Source: Cupriavidus necator (lineage in GTDB: Bacteria > Pseudomonadota > Gammaproteobacteria > Burkholderiales > Burkholderiaceae). Taken from it: a stretch of 64,000 nt of DNA. Position numbers and translations under genes: made by a program. Under the pieces are notes generated by a model, which made no database searches, had not been told where the DNA came from, and saw nothing but the letters and a program-made list of their open reading frames with translations. Below, piece after piece: positions 10,607-18,916 of the stretch. Each line of letters opens with the position of its first letter. Position 1 is the stretch's first letter. The stretch lies in NCBI GenBank assembly GCA_022041995.1, contig CP074381.1, positions 1,116,001-1,180,000 of the forward strand. The letters are read 5' to 3'.

Positions 10607-13141
10607 ATGCCTTCGCCGCATTCGCCCTCCAAGCCTCCCTCCCAGCCGTCGCCGACTGCCGTGGCGCCGGCGCTTGGCGATGCGGCTCCGCCTACGGCGC
10701 GTAAGCGCACCATTCCGGGCCAGTCCTCCGTGAACGCGCGCACCGGCGCTCCCAATCTTCCCGATCCGCTCGGCGACGATGTCGTCGGCGAACGTGCCGT
10801 CGCGCCCGCGCTGGCGCCGGGCAAGGCCAGGGGCGCGGCGCTGCAGGACGAGCTGGCCGCGCTGCAGGATGTGGCGCCGGCGGCTGACAGCCTGTTTATC
10901 GACGCAGTGCTGGCGCAGTCATACCGGCACTTCTTCGGCCCGACCTCACAGCCAGCGGTACCGCCGCGCCAGCAGGTCATCTCCATCACCCGGCTGATGG
11001 AGAAACTCGCGTACCTGAAAGCGCCCGACCTGGCGCGCGTGCGCGAGGCCTTCCAGTTTTCCGATGAAGCCCACCTGGGCCAGTACCGCCAGAGCGGTGA
11101 GCCCTACATCACCCATCCGGTGGCGGTGGCCGAGCTGTGCGCGGACTGGAAGCTGGATGTGCAGTCCATCATGGCGGCGCTGCTGCACGACGTGATGGAA
11201 GACCAGGGCATCACCAAGAGCGAGCTGGCCGAGAAATTCGGCCCCAAGGTCGCTGAACTGGTCGATGGCCTGACCAAGCTGGACAAACTTGAATTCCAGA
11301 GCCGCGAGCAGGCGCAGGCGGAAAGCTTCCGCAAGATGCTGCTGGCGATGGCGCGCGACGTGCGCGTGATCCTGGTGAAGCTGGCCGACCGTACGCACAA
11401 CATGCGCACGCTCGACTTCGTGCCGCCGGAGAAGCGCCGCCGCATCGCGCTGGAGACCATGGAGATCTATGCGCCGATCGCGCACCGTCTCGGTCTCAAC
11501 ACGATCTACCGCGAGCTGCAGGAGCTGTCCTTCAAGGTCGGCTCGCCGTTCCGCTACGCCACGCTCGAGAAAGCCGTCAAGGCCGCGCGCGGCAACCGCC
11601 GCGAGGTGGTCAAGCGTATCCTGGAAGCCGCGCAGAAGGGACTGGCCGACGCCGGCATCGTGGCCGAACTGTCCGGGCGCGAGAAAACGCTCTACAGCAT
11701 CTACCGCAAGATGCACGACAAGCAGCTGTCGTTCTCGCAGGTGCTGGACGTATATGGTTTCCGCGTGGTGGTGGAAACGCAGATGCACTGCTACATGGCG
11801 ATGGGCGCGCTGCACGGGCTGTACAAGCCCATGCCCGGCAAGTTCAAGGACTACATCGCCATCCCCAAGATCAACGGCTACCAGTCGCTGCACACCACGC
11901 TGGTGGGACCGTTCGGCACGCCGGTGGAGTTCCAGATCCGCACGCGCGACATGCACCAGATCGCCGAGGCGGGCGTGGCCGCGCACTGGATGTACAAGCA
12001 CCAGGCCGACCAGGCCAACGATATCCAGCAGCAGGCGCACCAGTGGCTGCAGTCGCTGCTGGACATCCAGAGCCAGACCGGCGATTCGCAGGAATTCCTG
12101 GAACACGTCAAGATCGACCTGTTCCCGGATGCGGTCTACGTGTTCACGCCCAAGGGCCATATCCGCGCGCTGCCGCGCGGCGCCACCGCGCTGGACTTTG
12201 CCTACGCGGTGCACAGCGACCTGGGCAACCAGTGCGTGGCGGTCAAGATCAACAACGAGCTGCTGCCGCTGCGCACCGAGCTCAAGAGCGGCGATATCGT
12301 CGAGGTGGTGACGGCGCCGTACTCCAAGCCCAATCCCGCGTGGCTGTCGTTCGTGCGCACCGGCAAGGCGCGCGCGGCGATCCGCCACTACCTGAAGACC
12401 ACCAAGCTCGACGAAGCCATCCAGCTCGGCGAGCGCCTGCTGGAACAATCGGCGCGCCAGCTCGGCTTCGAGCTCAAGGCGGTGCCGCAGTCGGTGTGGG
12501 ACCGCATGGTCCAGTGGACCGGCAACAAGCAGCGCGAAGACATCTTTGCCGACCTGGCATTGGGCCGGCGCGTGCCGGCGGTGGTCGCCAAGCGCATGGA
12601 GATCCTGCTGCAGGAACTGTCCGGCGATGTCGACAGCGCGCTGCTGGCGGCGGTGCAGACCTTTGCCGGCGAGGAAGCGCCCGCGGTGCCGATCACCGGC
12701 GACGAAGGCATGTCGATGATCTTCTCGGCGTGCTGCCGCCCGATCCCGGGCGATTCGATCGTCGGCTACCTGGGCAAGGGTGAAGGGCTGCAGATCCATG
12801 TGCAGGACTGCAAGATCGCCAAGCGCCTGCACAGCAAGGATCCGGAGCACTGGATCGACGTGATGTGGGCCAAGAAGACCACGCGCGCCTTCGATGTGTC
12901 GATCAAGGTGATGGTGCGCAACGTCAAGGGCATCGTCGCGCGCGTGGCGGCGGACCTGACCGCCGCCGATGCCAACGTGGCGCACGTGGCCATGGAGCAG
13001 CAGGACGCCGGCCACCAGGAAGCCACCTATATGCAGTTCATCATCCAGGTGCAGAACCGCCTGCACCTGGCCAACGTGATGCGCGGGCTGCGCCGCAACC
13101 CCGACGTCATCCGCATCTTCCGCGACCGCAACGACGGCTAG
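10607..13141 (+). CDS. spoT: Bifunctional (p)ppGpp synthetase/hydrolase (RelA/SpoT family)
   Basis: An 844-residue long RSH protein that makes and breaks the alarmone (p)ppGpp. In order: a low-complexity Pro/Ala-rich N-terminal extension of about 110 residues; the HD hydrolase domain with an intact HDVMED motif near residue 192; the synthetase domain with KFKDYIAIPK and GYQSLHTT near 420; a TGS domain from about 504; and an ACT domain from about 763. Both catalytic centres look intact, so it should be truly bifunctional. The long N-terminal extension is unusual against E. coli SpoT (702 residues). It converges on greB. Confidence 0.96.
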   Translation: MPSPHSPSKPPSQPSPTAVAPALGDAAPPTARKRTIPGQSSVNARTGAPNLPDPLGDDVVGERAVAPALAPGKARGAALQDELAALQDVAPAADSLFIDAVLAQSYRHFFGPTSQPAVPPRQQVISITRLMEKLAYLKAPDLARVREAFQFSDEAHLGQYRQSGEPYITHPVAVAELCADWKLDVQSIMAALLHDVMEDQGITKSELAEKFGPKVAELVDGLTKLDKLEFQSREQAQAESFRKMLLAMARDVRVILVKLADRTHNMRTLDFVPPEKRRRIALETMEIYAPIAHRLGLNTIYRELQELSFKVGSPFRYATLEKAVKAARGNRREVVKRILEAAQKGLADAGIVAELSGREKTLYSIYRKMHDKQLSFSQVLDVYGFRVVVETQMHCYMAMGALHGLYKPMPGKFKDYIAIPKINGYQSLHTTLVGPFGTPVEFQIRTRDMHQIAEAGVAAHWMYKHQADQANDIQQQAHQWLQSLLDIQSQTGDSQEFLEHVKIDLFPDAVYVFTPKGHIRALPRGATALDFAYAVHSDLGNQCVAVKINNELLPLRTELKSGDIVEVVTAPYSKPNPAWLSFVRTGKARAAIRHYLKTTKLDEAIQLGERLLEQSARQLGFELKAVPQSVWDRMVQWTGNKQREDIFADLALGRRVPAVVAKRMEILLQELSGDVDSALLAAVQTFAGEEAPAVPITGDEGMSMIFSACCRPIPGDSIVGYLGKGEGLQIHVQDCKIAKRLHSKDPEHWIDVMWAKKTTRAFDVSIKVMVRNVKGIVARVAADLTAADANVAHVAMEQQDAGHQEATYMQFIIQVQNRLHLANVMRGLRRNPDVIRIFRDRNDG

Positions 13142-13219
13142 GAGGCCGTCTCAGGACGGCCGTACTCTTGTACTGTCTGCGGCGGCACGCCTAGCCAGGG
13201 CCGCCCTGAAACGGCCTCC
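13141..13219 (-). terminator. Long inverted repeat between spoT and greB, probable shared 3' hairpin
   Basis: Two 21-base arms at 13141-13161 and 13199-13219 are inverted repeats with two mismatches and a 37-base spacer. On the reverse strand both mismatches become G-U pairs, so the greB transcript would form a fully paired 21-bp stem. The left arm starts inside the spoT stop codon. There is no T-tract, so this is a likely 3'-end structure or collision barrier rather than a classic terminator. Confidence 0.55.
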
Positions 13220-13222
13220 AGG

Positions 13223-13786
13223 CTATTGTTTCCCCGACGGGTAGCGGACTTCCAGGATATCGATCTGCTCGACCCCGGCCGGCGTGCGCAATGCCACGGT
13301 GTCGCCCTCGCGCGCCTTGATCAGCGCCTTGGCGATCGGCGAGATCCAGCTCACGTGGTTGCTGTCCAGGTCGACTTCATCCATGCCGACGATGGTGATG
13401 GTGGTTTCTTCGCCGGCGCGATTGGCGTAGGTGACGGTGGCGCCGAAGAAGATCTGGTCGTTGTCGCCCTGCAGGGACGCGTCGACCACTTCCGCCTTGT
13501 CGAGGCGGCGCGTCAGGAAGCGGATGCGGCGGTCGATTTCGCGCAGGCGCTTCTTGCCGTAGAGATAGTCGCCATTCTCCGAGCGGTCGCCATTGGAGGC
13601 CGCCCACGACACGATCTGCACCACATCGGGCCGGTCGACGTCGATCAGCTGCATCAGCTCATTACGCAGGCGGTTGTAGCCTTCGGCGGTGATGTAGTTC
13701 TTGGTGCCGGGAGGTAGCGGCGTTGCGCCTTCGGGGAGATCGTCGTCCTCGTCGCCGGACGACTCTTTGACAAATGCCTTGTTCAT
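13223..13786 (-). CDS. greB: Transcription elongation factor GreB
   Basis: A 187-residue factor that rescues backtracked RNA polymerase by stimulating transcript cleavage in the secondary channel. The coiled-coil finger carries the conserved acidic tip in NGDRSENGDYLYGKKRLREID (about residues 75-95), and the C-terminal FKBP-like domain follows from about residue 105. GreB rather than GreA is favoured by the YGKKRLREIDRR segment and the basic helix. The reading frame opens at a GTG at 13798, but the ATG at 13786 (MNKAFVKES) is preferred because it has an AAGAAG ribosome site and a family-like N-terminus. An acidic DEDDD patch follows the start. It converges on spoT. Confidence 0.95.
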   Translation of the reverse strand: MNKAFVKESSGDEDDDLPEGATPLPPGTKNYITAEGYNRLRNELMQLIDVDRPDVVQIVSWAASNGDRSENGDYLYGKKRLREIDRRIRFLTRRLDKAEVVDASLQGDNDQIFFGATVTYANRAGEETTITIVGMDEVDLDSNHVSWISPIAKALIKAREGDTVALRTPAGVEQIDILEVRYPSGKQ

Positions 13787-13900
13787 GTTCCGGATCACTT
13801 CTTGGGTCTGTCATTATAGGAAAACGCCACAGGCGATCCTCGCCGGCGGGCATCTGCTGCGCCCCTTCCAAAGAAAGATCGCAAAAAAGTTGCGAAGGGG

Positions 13901-13929
13901 CTTCCCAAAAATAAAAACTGGGTTATAAT
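13901..13929 (+). promoter_or_regulatory. Promoter of tRNA-Arg
   Basis: A perfect -10 hexamer TATAAT lies at 13924-13929, 13 bases before the mature tRNA. The -35 position at 17-bp spacing holds a weak CTTCCC. The surrounding region is unusually AT-rich for this genome. Confidence 0.6.
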
Positions 13930-13942
13930 CTTTTTCTCGCGT

Positions 13943-14019
13943 GCGGCTGTAGCTCAGTTGGATAGAGTACTTGGCTACGAACCAAGGGGTCGTGGGTTCG
14001 AATCCTGCCAGCCGCGCCA
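13943..14019 (+). tRNA. tRNA-Arg (anticodon ACG)
   Basis: A 77-nucleotide tRNA. The acceptor stem GCGGCTG pairs with CAGCCGC and is followed by discriminator G and an encoded CCA at 14017-14019. The anticodon loop CTACGAA gives ACG, which is normally edited to ICG to read CGU, CGC and CGA. D-, anticodon- and T-arms all fold normally. Confidence 0.97.
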
Positions 14020-14036
14020 CCTATGCAGAAAGAAGA

Positions 14037-14063
14037 GGGCTTCCGGAAACGGAAGCCCTTTTT
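14037..14063 (+). terminator. Rho-independent terminator of tRNA-Arg
   Basis: An 8-bp stem GGGCTTCC / GGAAGCCC with a 6-base loop is followed by five T residues, 18 bases after the tRNA. Confidence 0.88.
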
Positions 14064-14233
14064 CGTTTCCGTCCTCTCGCCGTCGTGCCGTTCGACCTGC
14101 GCGCTGCGGCTACCGTTCCCGCTTTCCACCTGCACCGGCGCATCGCCTGCGATGGCTGCGTCACGCCTTGCGGTCGCGCGTGCGGCCTCCTAGTCTCGAA
14201 TCAGGCACAACCTCGACCCTGGGAGCTGAGCGC

Positions 14234-14494
14234 ATGGAAAACGCAGAGTGGCGCGTTGAAGAGTACCGCGGCATGGATGTCTATGTCCTGGTATCGCCGC
14301 AAGGGCAGGACAGCATCGGCCGTTGGGGCTATGAAGTCCGCGTATCGCAGGAAGGCGCCGACCCGGCCGACGCGGGCGATACCGAGTTGCTTGCCAGCGG
14401 CCCGCAGCAGTTCGCCACGCGCCATGCGGCAGAGGTGGCTGCCTTCGGCGCGGGCTATGCCCTGGTGGACCGACTGCTGGGGCCCGCCCAATAG
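14234..14494 (+). CDS. Small conserved-looking protein, unknown function
   Basis: An 86-residue soluble protein of unknown function, starting MENAEWRVEEYRGMDVYV. It looks like a small beta-alpha domain: a strand pattern WRVEEYRGMDVYVLVSP, then GYEVRVSQEG, and a C-terminal helix with AAEVAAFGAGYALVDRLL. The frame is open further upstream through the tRNA, so the ATG at 14234, with GGGAGCTGAG just before it, is the sensible start. It lies alone between two tRNA genes. No signal peptide or metal-binding motif is seen. Confidence 0.65.
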   Translation: MENAEWRVEEYRGMDVYVLVSPQGQDSIGRWGYEVRVSQEGADPADAGDTELLASGPQQFATRHAAEVAAFGAGYALVDRLLGPAQ

Positions 14495-14671
14495 GGGTTG
14501 CGCGTCATTGTGGTTGGCGCAACGGCTTATATCATGTCGTGATCTATTGCCATTGACGCGGATCATTTTTGATCCGGGTCGGCGCTCCTACGCTGGAAGG
14601 CAAAGCCAGGGCGCATTGCATGACGGCGCGAGGCACGAACGAACGATTTCATCCGCACGGCAAGATAGCGC

Positions 14672-14700
14672 TTGCCATGCGCGGGTGAATCGCCCATAAT
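14672..14700 (+). promoter_or_regulatory. Promoter of tRNA-fMet
   Basis: TTGCCA at 14672-14677 and CATAAT at 14695-14700 are separated by 17 bp, each one base away from consensus. The tRNA begins 14 bases further on, which gives a leader of about 8 bases. Confidence 0.75.
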
Positions 14701-14714
14701 CCGTCTCCTTCAGA

Positions 14715-14789
14715 CGCGGGGTGGAGCAGTTGGCAGCTCGTCGGGCTCATAACCCGAAGGTCGCAGGTTCAAGTCCTGCCCCGCAACCA
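14715..14789 (+). tRNA. Initiator tRNA-fMet (anticodon CAT), 75 nt, one base short in the acceptor stem
   Basis: The sequence has initiator features: the unpaired first base C opposite A, three G-C pairs in the anticodon stem (TCGGG and CCCGA around CTCATAA), and an encoded ACCA end. The 5' acceptor strand is seven bases (CGCGGGG), but after the T-stem CCTGC only six bases (CCCGCA) remain, so one C is missing. The D-loop is also short. Total length is 75 nt against the usual 77. A C-run undercall is the simplest explanation. Confidence 0.9.
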
Positions 14790-14933
14790 ACGCCTTATAT
14801 CAGTATCCAGCGGCATGCGCCGCAGTCCTTCAAGGCGTTGTTCTCAAGGCCGTCCGGCCCGACTCACTCACTGCTCCGATGTGTTTCCGCGCAACCCAAA
14901 GGCATGGCCTTGCGGCGTTCGTGCGCCTGCGCG

Positions 14934-15215
14934 CTATGTGCGCACCAGCTCCGCCGCACGCCTGAACGTATCGCGCACCAGCGGCTGGCCTTCACGCTCC
15001 GCGGCATCGGCATGCCCGCGCAGCCGCGTGGCCAGCACCGTCAGTGTTCCTTGCGCCTGCGGCCCGCCCGCGGCCTGGCACTTGGTTACCGCTTCGCGCA
15101 TCACCGCATCGAGCTCGCCGCTGACATCGGCACCATCGAAGGCGCTCACCGAGAGAGCCGAGATGCGTTCCAGGTAGAGATTGACCAGCGCTTCATCGTG
15201 TAGCGGTTCGGACAT
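14934..15215 (-). CDS. Small helical protein, unknown function
   Basis: A 93-residue protein of unknown function. It appears almost wholly alpha-helical (EALVNLYLERISALS, ELDAVMREAVTKCQAA, then LTVLATRLRGHADAAE and FRRAAELV), with no signal peptide or membrane segment. The ATG at 15215 follows a good AAGGAG ribosome site nine bases upstream, which supports it as a real gene. It is transcribed away from the piuC remnant, and the two share a 150-base upstream region. Confidence 0.65.
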   Translation of the reverse strand: MSEPLHDEALVNLYLERISALSVSAFDGADVSGELDAVMREAVTKCQAAGGPQAQGTLTVLATRLRGHADAAEREGQPLVRDTFRRAAELVRT

Positions 15216-15366
15216 GTCGGCTCCTTGTCAGCGACGGGGATACAAGACCCATTGTAGTGAAGCCGCCGCCTGCACAGCATCAAACAGTAATGATTCTTGT
15301 TCGGGTCCTTGCCGCGATTCCCATACAATGTGCACCTGCCCGATTTATCCCGACATTACTGCCATC

Positions 15367-15601
15367 ATGATGCTGCAGATTCCCGACGTATTTGTCCAAG
15401 GCCCAGGTGGCGCAAGTCCCGCAAGCCATCGACGCGCGGGGCGCGGGTGTCATGGTGCGCGACGATGGCCAGCGCGCGCTGCTGTTCGAGCTGGACGCAC
15501 GTATCCGCCAAGTGGCGCAGGAGCTCGGCCAGGCGCATGACTCGGTGATCGGCTTGACCGGGGCCTATCACAACCTGCTGCGCCGCTGGGCGGACGCCTG
15601 A
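15367..15601 (+). pseudogene. Remnant of a PiuC-type PKHD (Fe(II)/2-oxoglutarate) hydroxylase gene with a large internal deletion
   Basis: The first nine codons (MMLQIPDVF) and the next 15 or so in another frame (SKAQVAQV then QAIDAR) match the N-terminus of PiuC/YbiX hydroxylases. The last 53 codons ([15 protein letters not shown] through [11 protein letters not shown]) match their C-terminus. Roughly 150 residues between them, including the iron-binding HxD...H core, are absent. There is also one extra T in the run at 15391-15393. A normal PiuC is about 225 residues, so this copy cannot be active. The family is known to sit beside TonB receptors for iron-siderophores; none is near here. Confidence 0.8.
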
Positions 15602-15657
15602 ACGCCAGCGGCGCCCTCTCAAGGGCGCTGCATCACCTCACCAGCGGGCAGGCGCGA

Positions 15658-15966
15658 CTATTCGTCGCGCCGTCGCTGCATCTGCAACAGTTCGATCGGA
15701 GAGGGCTGGATGCGCCGCCGCGCCGGGCGCAGCGCACGGTTGGGCCACAGCACGTAGTTGGTGTGCGGATCCAGCGGCTTGCCGAAGTACGAGACCCAGA
15801 CCTGTACGCCTTGCTCGGTTTCGGCAACGATGGCCGCGACGGCGCGCGCCGCGGCGGAAGGGGACTTGAGCAGTTCCGCCAGGGCTTCGACGCCCTGCAC
15901 GACATGGTGCTTCACCCCGGCAAACCATGCGTACTGACGCATGGCGGACAACAAACGCTTGGTCAT
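15658..15966 (-). CDS. Small basic protein, unknown function
   Basis: A 102-residue protein of unknown function, starting MTKRLLSAMRQYAWFAGVKHH. The middle is helical and alanine-rich (ALAELLKSPSAAARAVAAIVAE), followed by VQVWVSYFGKPLDPHTNYVLWPN, a likely beta segment, and a basic tail (ARRRIQP, QRRRDE). No signal peptide is seen. The ribosome site before the ATG at 15966 is weak. It converges on the piuC remnant, and a GC-rich inverted repeat at about 15608-15626 lies between them. Confidence 0.6.
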   Translation of the reverse strand: MTKRLLSAMRQYAWFAGVKHHVVQGVEALAELLKSPSAAARAVAAIVAETEQGVQVWVSYFGKPLDPHTNYVLWPNRALRPARRRIQPSPIELLQMQRRRDE

Positions 15967-16119
15967 GAACGACTCTGGTTCTGTGGAAGTGCCAATGAGA
16001 CTGGTTCCCGTCCGCTTTGTTCAACGGGAATTTTCGGACGCCAGTATGACTGCACGATCGCTCCCAGGCATTCGGTGTGTACCCTGAGAGATGCAAGGCC
16101 GGCCGGCATGGCGGCAACG

Positions 16120-17568
16120 TCACGCAACGCGCGCCGGCTCCGGGACCAGGGCAGAGAGTACCATTGCCAGCCGGTCCAGGGCAGGATCGATATCCAGCAG
16201 GTCGATGGCGCCGAAACCCAGCAGCAGCCCCGCGCAGGTAGCAGGGGGCGTGGCATAGCAGGGATCGAGTGTGGCAAGTGCCAGGTCGGCCAGACGCGCC
16301 ATCGAGACCAGCGCCTCGGAGGCCACCGGCACGCGCAGCCGTGCCGCCAGGTGGAAGCCCGCCATTGCCGGCAGCGGCTCCAGCCACGGCGACAGGTCGC
16401 CCTGCAGCCGCGCCAGCAGCCGGGCGCGGCGCTGGGCGTGGCGCGCGTGCGAGCGCCGGATATGGCGCAACAGGTGCCCCTCGGACAGGAAGCGCGCCAG
16501 CGCCTGCTGGATCAGCGTCGGCGTGTGCCAGTCCATCAGGTGCTTGGCCTTGCGCGCGGCCGGCATCAGCCAGGGCGGCACCACCAGGTAGCCGCCGCGC
16601 AGGTTCGCCACCAGCGTCTTCGAGAATGTGCCGAGGTAGACCACGCGGCCGTGCCGGTCCAGCGTCTGCAGAGCGTCCAGCGCCTGGCCGCCGTAGCGGA
16701 ATTCGCTGTCGTAATCGTCTTCCAGGATCACCGCGTGGCGGCGTGCCGCCCAGTCCAGCAGCGCCTGGCGCCGCGCCAGGCTCATCGGCACGCCCAGCGG
16801 CGACTGGTGCGAGGGGGTGACATAGACCAGCGTGGCATCGTTCGGCAGCGCCTCCACCACCAGCCCTTCGCCATCGACCGGCACTGGCACCACCCGTGCG
16901 CCCAGTCCCTGGAACAACGAACGCGCCATCGGGTAGCCGGGATCCTCCATCGCCACCACGGCGCCGGGCCCGAGCACCAGCCGGGCCAGCAGGTCGATGC
17001 CCTGTTGCGCGCCGCCCGTGACCAGGATGTCAGTCGGCATGCTCTGCACGCCGCGCGTGAATGCGATATGGCGGGCAATGGCCTGGCGCAGCGCTATGTC
17101 ACCGGCCGGATCGGCGGCGCCGGGCGGGCGCTGGCGCTCGGCGGCCAACGCCGCGCGCACGCAGCGCGACCAGGCTTCATGCGGAAAGCGCGTGGTATCG
17201 GCCTGCCCCGGCTGGAACGCATAGCGCGCGCCGCCGGCGGACTCCAGGAAGGGCGTCGGCACCTCCATCCAGCGCTGCACGGCGGGCGGCAGCACCGGCG
17301 CCGCCGCCATGCGCATGGCCGGGCGGGCCAGCCCCTCGGCCACATAGGTGCCGTCGCCGACGCGCGCGTGCAGCCAGCCTTCGGCCACCAGCCGTTCATA
17401 CGCCGTGGTCACCGTCTTGCGCGCCACGCCCAGCTGCGTGCCAAGCAGGCGCGTAGGCGGCATGCGTGCGCCGGCCTCAAGCCGGCCGCCCTGGATCGCG
17501 TCGCGGATCTGGTGGACGATCTGCGCGGTCAGGTCGCTGGCTTGGTCCAGGGCGAGATGCAGTTCCAT
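16120..17568 (-). CDS. MocR-type transcriptional regulator (GntR winged helix fused to an aminotransferase-like domain)
   Basis: A 482-residue PdxR/MocR-family regulator. An N-terminal GntR winged helix (about residues 10-75, with ARMPPTRLLGTQLGVARKTV as the recognition region) is joined to a fold-type I aminotransferase domain. Its PLP-binding lysine lies near residue 316 in LGTFSKTLVANLRGG. Such proteins use PLP as ligand or cofactor to control B6 or amino-acid genes. It is transcribed away from the AhpD-like gene, with a 143-base shared upstream region that probably holds its operator. It is the first of two MocR regulators within 7 kb. Confidence 0.92.
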   Translation of the reverse strand: MELHLALDQASDLTAQIVHQIRDAIQGGRLEAGARMPPTRLLGTQLGVARKTVTTAYERLVAEGWLHARVGDGTYVAEGLARPAMRMAAAPVLPPAVQRWMEVPTPFLESAGGARYAFQPGQADTTRFPHEAWSRCVRAALAAERQRPPGAADPAGDIALRQAIARHIAFTRGVQSMPTDILVTGGAQQGIDLLARLVLGPGAVVAMEDPGYPMARSLFQGLGARVVPVPVDGEGLVVEALPNDATLVYVTPSHQSPLGVPMSLARRQALLDWAARRHAVILEDDYDSEFRYGGQALDALQTLDRHGRVVYLGTFSKTLVANLRGGYLVVPPWLMPAARKAKHLMDWHTPTLIQQALARFLSEGHLLRHIRRSHARHAQRRARLLARLQGDLSPWLEPLPAMAGFHLAARLRVPVASEALVSMARLADLALATLDPCYATPPATCAGLLLGFGAIDLLDIDPALDRLAMVLSALVPEPARVA

Positions 17569-17711
17569 GATGGTACGCGTCGATCGGGATTGGTCTACTG
17601 ATTCTGCCGGAAATTGGCAGTGTACGGGGCCAATCGATGCGTCTATCTTTCATCCCAAGGTTCGCGACACCAGTGCCCGCCGAATCCAACCTGTCAAATC
17701 GGAGATCGACC

Positions 17712-18155
17712 ATGGAAGAACGGATGAACTGGCAAGACGTGGCCCCTGACGCATACAAGGCAATGATTGGCCTGGAGGTCTACCTGGCGCGCTGCTCGCT
17801 GGAGACCACGCTGAAGGAACTGGTGAAGATCCGCGCCTCGCAGATCAACGGCTGCGCGTTTTGCCTGGACATGCACATCACCGATGCGCGCAAGCATGGC
17901 GAAAGCGAGCGCCGTCTGAACCTGCTGCCGGCCTGGCGGGAAGTGAGCTGGTTCACCCCGCGCGAGCGCGCCGCGCTGGCGTGGACCGAGGCGCTGACGC
18001 TGCTGCCGCAAAGCCAGGCGCCGGATGCGGACTACCAGGCCTTGCGCGAGCAATTCTCGGAAAAGGAAATGGCCGACCTGACGCTGCTGATCTCGGCCAT
18101 CAATGCATGGAACCGCTTTGGCGTCGGTTTCCGTCGCCAGCCGCCGGCGCTCTGA
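17712..18155 (+). CDS. AhpD-like carboxymuconolactone decarboxylase family protein
   Basis: A 147-residue protein of the CMD/AhpD family. The redox or proton-relay motif is complete, with C48, C51 and H55 in NGCAFCLDMH, and an alkylhydroperoxidase-type activity is likely. The end reads INAWNRFGVGFR, typical of the YnjA-like subgroup. The reading frame opens at 17637, but the ATG at 17712 follows GGAGA and gives a natural N-terminus; an alternative ATG at 17724 is also possible. Divergent pairing with a MocR regulator is a recurring arrangement and suggests direct control. Confidence 0.9.
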   Translation: MEERMNWQDVAPDAYKAMIGLEVYLARCSLETTLKELVKIRASQINGCAFCLDMHITDARKHGESERRLNLLPAWREVSWFTPRERAALAWTEALTLLPQSQAPDADYQALREQFSEKEMADLTLLISAINAWNRFGVGFRRQPPAL

Positions 18156-18359
18156 GCCACGGCGCACATTCGCGTGATCCCCAGCCTGACCCCAGCCGCG
18201 GCCTGCCGATTGACAAGCCGCGGCGCAGTGCTTTAGCTTCTGTTGCAGATGCTGCACAAATGGCAAACCGTCGGCGGCGCCCGGCATCGGGGGCACGGTG
18301 GCGATACGTCAGGAGGGCCGGGAAGCCGGGACCGAGGGTACCGTCGAGGCCCGGCGCGA

Positions 18360-18572
18360 GCGCGACAGGGCCGCACGCCAAGGCTAGCGGCCTGGCCGCC
18401 GAGGTCGGGCTACCTGGGCCGCAGCGACCGCATGGCCGACGTGATGGTAGGCTATGCCAATGGCTATGCAGACCAGGTCGAGCGCGACTTCGATCAGTTT
18501 GTCGCCGCGTGCCCTTCGGGGAGCCTGGAGGCGCGCACCGATGCCGACATGGCTGCTGATTTCCGCGTGTAG
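18360..18572 (+). pseudogene. Remnant of a DUF2252-family gene (C-terminus only)
   Basis: The last 50 or so codons before the stop at 18572 read GYLGRSDRMADVMVGY, then NGYADQVERDFDQFVAA, which resembles the C-terminal signature of DUF2252 proteins. Just upstream, HAKASGLAAEV in another frame fits the preceding part of that family (AHA-SG...), so the remnant also contains a frameshift at about 18403. A full DUF2252 gene is about 1.3 kb, and the rest is not found between the AhpD-like gene and here. Family assignment is from memory of the motif. Confidence 0.5.
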
Positions 18573-18604
18573 CCCACGCGTCTTGCCTGGCCAGGAGTCT
18601 GCCC

Positions 18605-18916
18605 ATGACAGAAGACACCCTGCTGCAACTGATGACGGAAGTCGAGAAGGAAGACCCCATCGACTACGCCGACCTGCCGTTCGACGACGCCGCGCTGCGC
18701 CGGCTGGCGTGCCGGCTGATCGCCGAGCGCTCCAGCGAGATGGAGGCGTCCGGCCTGCCGGTGGAAGCACTGCTGGCCACGATGTGGGCCTCGACCGCCA
18801 AGCTGGTGCTGGAAAATCTGGTGCTCAACGCGCGCCTGCTGACGCTGCAGGGCCTGCCTGACGACGCCCAGGCACTGATCGAGCGCGTCGCGCGGCGGTC
18901 GCGCGGCGGAGCCTGA
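18605..18916 (+). CDS. Small helical protein, unknown function
   Basis: A 103-residue acidic, all-helical protein of unknown function, starting MTEDTLLQLMTEVEKEDPIDYADLPF-like. The second half (LLATMWASTAKLVLENLVLNARLL) is a long amphipathic helix that could mediate dimerisation. AGGAG lies 9 bases before the ATG. It has no signal peptide or cysteine motif. It follows the DUF2252 remnant by 32 bases and precedes lpxO by about 160 bases, but no functional link is evident. Confidence 0.65.
   Translation: MTEDTLLQLMTEVEKEDPIDYADLPFDDAALRRLACRLIAERSSEMEASGLPVEALLATMWASTAKLVLENLVLNARLLTLQGLPDDAQALIERVARRSRGGA

Noticed and set aside
15286..15300. Fur-box-like sequence upstream of the piuC remnant
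   Set aside because: Only half of the consensus (AATGATTCTTGTT) is present. It would make sense for piuC but is too weak to list.
18197..18227. GC-rich inverted repeat after the AhpD-like gene
   Set aside because: The arms (CCGCGGC/GCCGCGG) are short and no T-run follows, so a terminator call is not supported.
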